DNA of 64,000 nucleotides, from contig CAMHAH010000008.1 of assembly GCA_946183365.1 (NCBI GenBank), positions 1-64,000 of the forward strand, read 5' to 3'. The DNA is from an uncultured Clostridia bacterium (GTDB lineage Bacteria; Bacillota; Clostridia; Oscillospirales; Acutalibacteraceae). This document shows positions 60,718 through 64,000 of this stretch, piece after piece; the first letter of the stretch is position 1, and each line of letters starts with the position of its first letter. The notes under the pieces were generated by a model. That model was not told the origin of the DNA, ran no database searches, and saw nothing but the letters and a program-made list of their open reading frames with translations. The translations under genes were made by a program, and so were the position numbers.

Positions 60718-62202
60718 ATGAAACTTGCAGATTTACTGGTGAACAGCGAATACATACTCGACAGCGGCAGTGTCGACGTCGATATCAAGGACGTCATATA
60801 TGACAGCCGCAAGGTAATAAAGGGCTGCGCCTTTGTCGCGCTTAAGGGCTATAACGTAGACGGCCACAAGTTCATCCCCGACGCTGTCGAGCGCGGCGCG
60901 AGGGCGCTGATCGTTGAGGATGAGGGCATAAGCTACGACGGCGTTACCGTAGTGCGCGTCAAGGACGCGAGGGCTACTCTCGCCCTGATGTCCGTTGAGT
61001 TCTTCGGCAGACCCGCCGAGGAGCTGACCACCATAGCCGTCACCGGTACCAAGGGCAAGACCACCACGGTAGCCATGATCCGCTCTATCCTCGAGACAGC
61101 GGGCATCAAGACCGGCACCATAGGCACTCTCGGCATACTTATAGACAACCAGATCTATAAGACCAACAATACCACTCCCGAGAGCTATGAGATACAGCAG
61201 GCTATGCGCCGCATGATAAACGAGGGCTGCAAGGCTATGGTCATCGAAGCTTCTTCTCTCGGTCTAAAATGGCACCGCACTGACGGCATAATGTTCGACT
61301 ACGGCGTATTCACAAACTTCTCGAGCGATCATATCGGCGACAGCGAGCACAAGGATATGGCTGAATACCTCGCCTGCAAATCGCTGCTGTTCAAGCGCTG
61401 CAAGACCGGCATCATCAATATCGACGACGAAAACGCGAACGGAGTTATCGAGGGTCATACCTGTGATATCGAGACCTACGGCTACAGCGAGAAGGCGGAC
61501 CTCGTCGCCCACGGAGATGAGCTCGTCGCGAAATCCGGCTTCATCGGCGTACACTTCAAGACCACCGGCGCTGAGGAGCTCAGCGTAGACGTCGCTATCC
61601 CGGGGCGCTTCTCGGTATATAACGCGCTCGCCGCTATCGCGGTCTGCCGCCACTTTGATATAGATAAAGAAAGCATCATCAAGGGTCTCAAGAACGTCAA
61701 GGTCAAGGGCAGGGTCGAGGTCGTTCCCGTACCCGGCAGATATACCATGCTGATCGACTACGCTCACAACGCCGTATCGATGGAGAACGTGCTGAGCACC
61801 CTGCGCGAGTATAAGCCCCACAGACTTATCACCATGTTCGGCGCGGGCGGCAACCGTCCCAAGAGCCGCCGCTTTGAGATGGGCGAGGTATCGGGCAGAC
61901 TGTCTGACCTCTCGGTAGTCACAGAGGACAACAGCCGATTTGAGGACGTCATGGACATCATCGCAGATATCAAGGTAGGTCTCGACAAGGTTGGCGGTAA
62001 ATATATCGTCATCCCCAACCGTATAGACGCTATCCGCTACTGTATAGAGAACGCCGAGGCGGGCGATATCATCGTGCTCGCGGGCAAGGGTCACGAGGAC
62101 TATCAGGAGATACGCGGCGTCAAATACCATATGGACGAGAGAGAGATAATCGCCGATATCCTCGACGATAATCTTGAAGCAGAGGACGAGAACCCCAACT
62201 GA
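60718..62202 (+). CDS. murE: UDP-MurNAc-tripeptide synthetase MurE
   Basis: Codes for 494 residues, Mur ligase family. The N-terminal uridine-binding domain has DSRKVIKGCAFVALKG; the ATP loop is VTGTKGKTTTVAMIRS; TTPESYEIQ and EASSLGLK follow; the C-terminal domain has LIDYAHNAVSMENVL and TEDNSRFED. The DN-x-R motif at the last position matches enzymes that add meso-diaminopimelate rather than lysine (usually DNPR; here DNSR). Cytoplasmic step of peptidoglycan synthesis. The start at 60718 is taken because AGGAGG lies 7 nt upstream; the frame opens 9 codons earlier. Not in a dcw cluster here. Confidence 0.94.
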   Translation: MKLADLLVNSEYILDSGSVDVDIKDVIYDSRKVIKGCAFVALKGYNVDGHKFIPDAVERGARALIVEDEGISYDGVTVVRVKDARATLALMSVEFFGRPAEELTTIAVTGTKGKTTTVAMIRSILETAGIKTGTIGTLGILIDNQIYKTNNTTPESYEIQQAMRRMINEGCKAMVIEASSLGLKWHRTDGIMFDYGVFTNFSSDHIGDSEHKDMAEYLACKSLLFKRCKTGIINIDDENANGVIEGHTCDIETYGYSEKADLVAHGDELVAKSGFIGVHFKTTGAEELSVDVAIPGRFSVYNALAAIAVCRHFDIDKESIIKGLKNVKVKGRVEVVPVPGRYTMLIDYAHNAVSMENVLSTLREYKPHRLITMFGAGGNRPKSRRFEMGEVSGRLSDLSVVTEDNSRFEDVMDIIADIKVGLDKVGGKYIVIPNRIDAIRYCIENAEAGDIIVLAGKGHEDYQEIRGVKYHMDEREIIADILDDNLEAEDENPN

Positions 62203-62210
62203 TAACGCAC

Positions 62211-62241
62211 AGCGCTCATGGCTTTGTCATGGGCGCTTTTT
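62211..62241 (+). terminator. Terminator of murE
   Basis: Stem AGCGCTCATG/CATGGGCGCT (62211-62220 with 62228-62237, one mismatch), then TTTTA. Confidence 0.82.
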
Positions 62242-62291
62242 ACTGTGTGAACCGACCTTTAAAAAAGAAAGTAAAATTGTAAAAATATATC

Positions 62292-62320
62292 TTGACAAAT
62301 TATATTTGATAAAATATAAT
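62292..62320 (+). promoter_or_regulatory. Promoter of the DtxR-like regulator
   Basis: A perfect TTGACA (62292-62297), 17 bp, TATAAT (62315-62320). Confidence 0.88.
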
Positions 62321-62347
62321 ATTGACCAAAGGGTGATTGATTTTTGA

Positions 62348-62363
62348 ATTAGTTTATGCTAAT
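62348..62363 (+). promoter_or_regulatory. Candidate operator of the DtxR-like regulator
   Basis: ATTAG (62348-62352) and CTAAT (62359-62363) form a dyad with a 6-bp spacer, located 28 bp after the -10. Operators of DtxR/IdeR-type regulators also carry TTAG/CTAA arms. Autoregulation is inferred. Confidence 0.45.
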
Positions 62364-62411
62364 ATAATGGTAGCCTGAGACAGACACAGGCTGCAAAAGG
62401 AGGAATATCCA

Positions 62412-62777
62412 ATGCGCTTACAGGAATCGGGAGAGATGTATCTCGAAACTATTTTGATATTATCGCAGAAGAAGAGCTTCGTGCGCGCTATAGACGTAGG
62501 CGAGCACATGGGTTTTTCAAAGCCCTCTGTAAGCCGCGCCATCGGTCTGCTGCGTAACGGCGGCTTCGTTGAGGTCGGCGACGGCGGCGGTCTGATGCTG
62601 ACAGACGCGGGCAGAGAGGTAGCCGAGAAGATATATGAGCGCCACACATATCTCACCAAGATACTCATGGATATGGGCGTGAGCGAAGAGACGGCAACCG
62701 ACGACGCCTGCCGCATGGAGCACGTTATATCGGACGAGTCCTTCGCAGCTATCAAAAAGTATTTTCATTATGAATAA
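62412..62777 (+). CDS. DtxR/MntR-family metal-dependent regulator
   Basis: Codes for 121 residues. Winged helix: SGEMYLETILILSQKKSFVR, with FSKPSVSRAIGLLRNGGFVE as the recognition part, then a short dimerisation domain with YERHTYLTKILMDMGVSEET and RMEHVISDESF. The Glu near the start and the E-x-x-H-type residues fit the metal sites of MntR (manganese) or DtxR (iron). The SH3-like third domain of DtxR is absent, as in MntR. AAAGGAGG precedes the ATG. Metal not determinable. Confidence 0.9.
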   Translation: MRLQESGEMYLETILILSQKKSFVRAIDVGEHMGFSKPSVSRAIGLLRNGGFVEVGDGGGLMLTDAGREVAEKIYERHTYLTKILMDMGVSEETATDDACRMEHVISDESFAAIKKYFHYE

Positions 62778-62780
62778 GAG

Positions 62781-62817
62781 ATCACCCACTGCAAACAGTC
62801 GCAGTGGGTGATTTTAT
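62781..62817. terminator. Bidirectional terminator
   Basis: 12-bp stem ATCACCCACTGC/GCAGTGGGTGAT (62781-62792 with 62801-62812) and TTTTAT. It serves the convergent regulator and thioredoxin genes. Confidence 0.9.
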
Positions 62818-62826
62818 AAGATAAAC

Positions 62827-63141
62827 TTATTTTGCGCTGTTGATCGCGTTGAGGATAGCGGTCTTGGGCTGAACGCCGATCATTCGTGAAACCTCGGCTC
62901 CGTCCTTGAATACGACAAGCGTCGGAACGCTCATGATACCGAAGTCCATCGCGGTATCCTCACACTCGTCGATATCGACCTTATAGACCTTGAATGAACC
63001 GTCGCACTCGGCGCCTATCTCCTCGATAGTCGGGCCGAGCATCTTGCACGGGCCGCACCATGTAGCGAAGAAGTCTACAAGCGTGACGCCCTGAGCTACT
63101 GCCTGAGCAAAAGTATTATCTGTTAAATGTTCAACTGCCAT
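62827..63141 (-). CDS. trxA: Thioredoxin
   Basis: Codes for 104 residues, the normal length. Active site TWCGPCKMLGP near 30; cis-Pro in IMSVPTLVVFK near 73. It reduces disulfides in cytoplasmic proteins and is recycled by the reductase encoded divergently next to it. AGGAGG precedes the ATG. A TG-T-TATAAT extended -10 (63179-63171) is its probable promoter. Confidence 0.96.
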   Translation of the reverse strand: MAVEHLTDNTFAQAVAQGVTLVDFFATWCGPCKMLGPTIEEIGAECDGSFKVYKVDIDECEDTAMDFGIMSVPTLVVFKDGAEVSRMIGVQPKTAILNAINSAK

Positions 63142-63170
63142 ATTATTACCTCCTGTTTTTTATTTACACG

Positions 63171-63179
63171 ATTATAACA
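63171..63179 (-). promoter_or_regulatory. Extended -10 promoter of thioredoxin
   Basis: TG (63179-63178), one base, TATAAT (63176-63171) on the minus strand, 30 bp before the start. Confidence 0.62.
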
Positions 63180-63251
63180 CATAAACTTCGCAAAAGCTAT
63201 AATAATATATGAATATTTTAAAACATTATCAAAAAAGAAAGGAAGATGAAT

Positions 63252-64000
63252 ATGCATGACCTCATTATCATAGGCGGAGGAGTAGCGGGAATGACGGCGG
63301 CGATATACGCCGCGCGCTCGGGACTTTCCACCGTTATCATCGAGAAAGGCGGCTTCGGCGGACAGGCGGCGCTCACCGCAAAGATCGAGAACTATCCGTC
63401 GTATAAAGAGATCGACGGCTTTCAGCTTGCCGCCGATATAAAGGCTCAGGTCGATGCTTTAGGAGTTGAGAGCTACTCGGCGGACGTTACGAGCCTCAAA
63501 AAGGACGGAGATATCTTCACCGTCACAACAAGCGGAGAGAGCTTCAGCGCTCCGTCGGTCATCATTGCGAACGGCGTCAAGCGCCGTGAGCTGGGGATAA
63601 AGGGCGAGGACGCTTTAAGAGGCAGGGGCATAAGCTGGTGCGCGGTATGCGACGGCGGCTTCTTCCGCAAGAAGAAGGTCGCGGTGATAGGCGCGGGCAA
63701 CTCAGCCCTCGGAGACGCTATCTATCTCGCGAACTTATGCGAGGAGGTCTATCTCATCTTCCGCAGAGATCATCCCACCGCGACAAAAAGCTATATGGAT
63801 CAGCTCAAGAATTTTGACAACATCAAACTTATGCCGCGTCATATCCCGCTCGAGATCAAGGGCGAGAAGCGAGTATCGGCTCTGACAGTCAAAAGCCTTG
63901 ATACAGACGAAGAATATGATATAGAGGTAAACGGCGTTTTCGAGGCTATCGGTCTCATACCCGACAATGATATATTCGGAGAACTCGCCGAGCTTGACGA
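63252..64000 (+). CDS. trxB: Thioredoxin reductase, partial (runs off the window)
   Basis: The first 249 codons are present and open to the end. FAD-binding Rossmann motif LIIIGGGVAGMTAAIYAAR at the start; redox pair CAVCDGGFF near 135 (the usual form is CATCDG); NADPH-binding VAVIGAGNSALGDAI near 155; TKSYMDQLKNFDNIKLM and FEAIGLIPDN follow. It transfers electrons from NADPH via FAD to thioredoxin. The start at 63252 is set by AAGGA 8 nt upstream; an ATG two codons earlier is too close to that site. The C-terminal part is outside the window. Confidence 0.95.
   Translation, partial: MHDLIIIGGGVAGMTAAIYAARSGLSTVIIEKGGFGGQAALTAKIENYPSYKEIDGFQLAADIKAQVDALGVESYSADVTSLKKDGDIFTVTTSGESFSAPSVIIANGVKRRELGIKGEDALRGRGISWCAVCDGGFFRKKKVAVIGAGNSALGDAIYLANLCEEVYLIFRRDHPTATKSYMDQLKNFDNIKLMPRHIPLEIKGEKRVSALTVKSLDTDEEYDIEVNGVFEAIGLIPDNDIFGELAELD

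Noticed and set aside
1..64000. tRNA or rRNA genes
   Set aside because: No cloverleaf-like or rRNA-like segment was noticed while reading, though a covariance search was not possible.

Overview
The window looks like a chromosome segment of an anaerobic, spore-lineage gut Firmicute of the Ruminococcus / Oscillospiraceae type. The signs are three secreted proteins ending in type I dockerins, Thr-Glu-Ala-Pro linkers, starch-binding-like modules next to an alpha-amylase and a maltodextrin ABC importer, an mDAP-type MurE, and a SpoVAD homologue. An affinity with the starch-degrading, amylosome-bearing R. bromii group is an inference, not proven here. Most gene ends carry strong hairpin terminators, and many promoters match the sigma-A consensus.

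Layout. (1) 1-5.7 kb: a protein of unknown function, a large hybrid sensor kinase and endonuclease IV (nfo). (2) 5.8-36.2 kb: the most striking region. spoVAD is cut in two. Its 3' third lies at 5786-6177 and its 5' two thirds at 35500-36180, both on the minus strand, and 29,360 bp of foreign DNA sit between them. Each junction carries the same 9 bp (CACCTGCTG on the minus strand). Joining the halves at that repeat gives an uninterrupted 344-residue SpoVAD. The rejoined gene site and the rejoined element site each show an imperfect dyad centred on the same CC dinucleotide, as expected for attB and attP of a large serine recombinase. Such a recombinase (6802-8433) lies just inside one end. The cargo is one long polysaccharide cluster: 14 glycosyltransferases, a Wzy-like polymerase, a ChbG/YdjC deacetylase, an acetyltransferase and a Wzm/Wzt exporter. 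These are followed by a second unit encoding a MotA/ExbB-degenerate EAL fusion, a MotB-like/SpaA-like surface protein, a fused Wzz/BY-kinase and a REC-degenerate GGDEF protein.

(3) 36.3-46 kb: three separately transcribed genes for secreted dockerin proteins. One has four cohesin-like repeats, one has starch-binding-like modules plus Cys-rich repeats, and one has several carbohydrate-binding-like modules with TEAP linkers. (4) 46-54.5 kb: a VanW/peptidoglycan-binding membrane protein with a structured leader, an UgtP/MGDG-synthase-like glycosyltransferase, a fused ATPase/FtsX-type ABC transporter and an alpha/beta hydrolase. (5) 54.6-60.2 kb: a lipoprotein alpha-amylase and a malE-malF-malG operon. 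(6) 60.7-64 kb: murE, a DtxR/MntR-type regulator, thioredoxin and the start of thioredoxin reductase, which runs off the window.

How the parts fit. Regions 3 and 5 read as a starch/maltodextrin capture and uptake locus. Region 2 reads as an integrative island that carries a surface-polysaccharide programme and holds a sporulation gene in the OFF state while integrated. By analogy with skin in sigK and SP-beta in spsM, excision could restore spoVAD. However, spoVAD is a forespore gene in Bacillus, so mother-cell-only excision would not be enough. Simple inactivation or population-level switching remain open alternatives.
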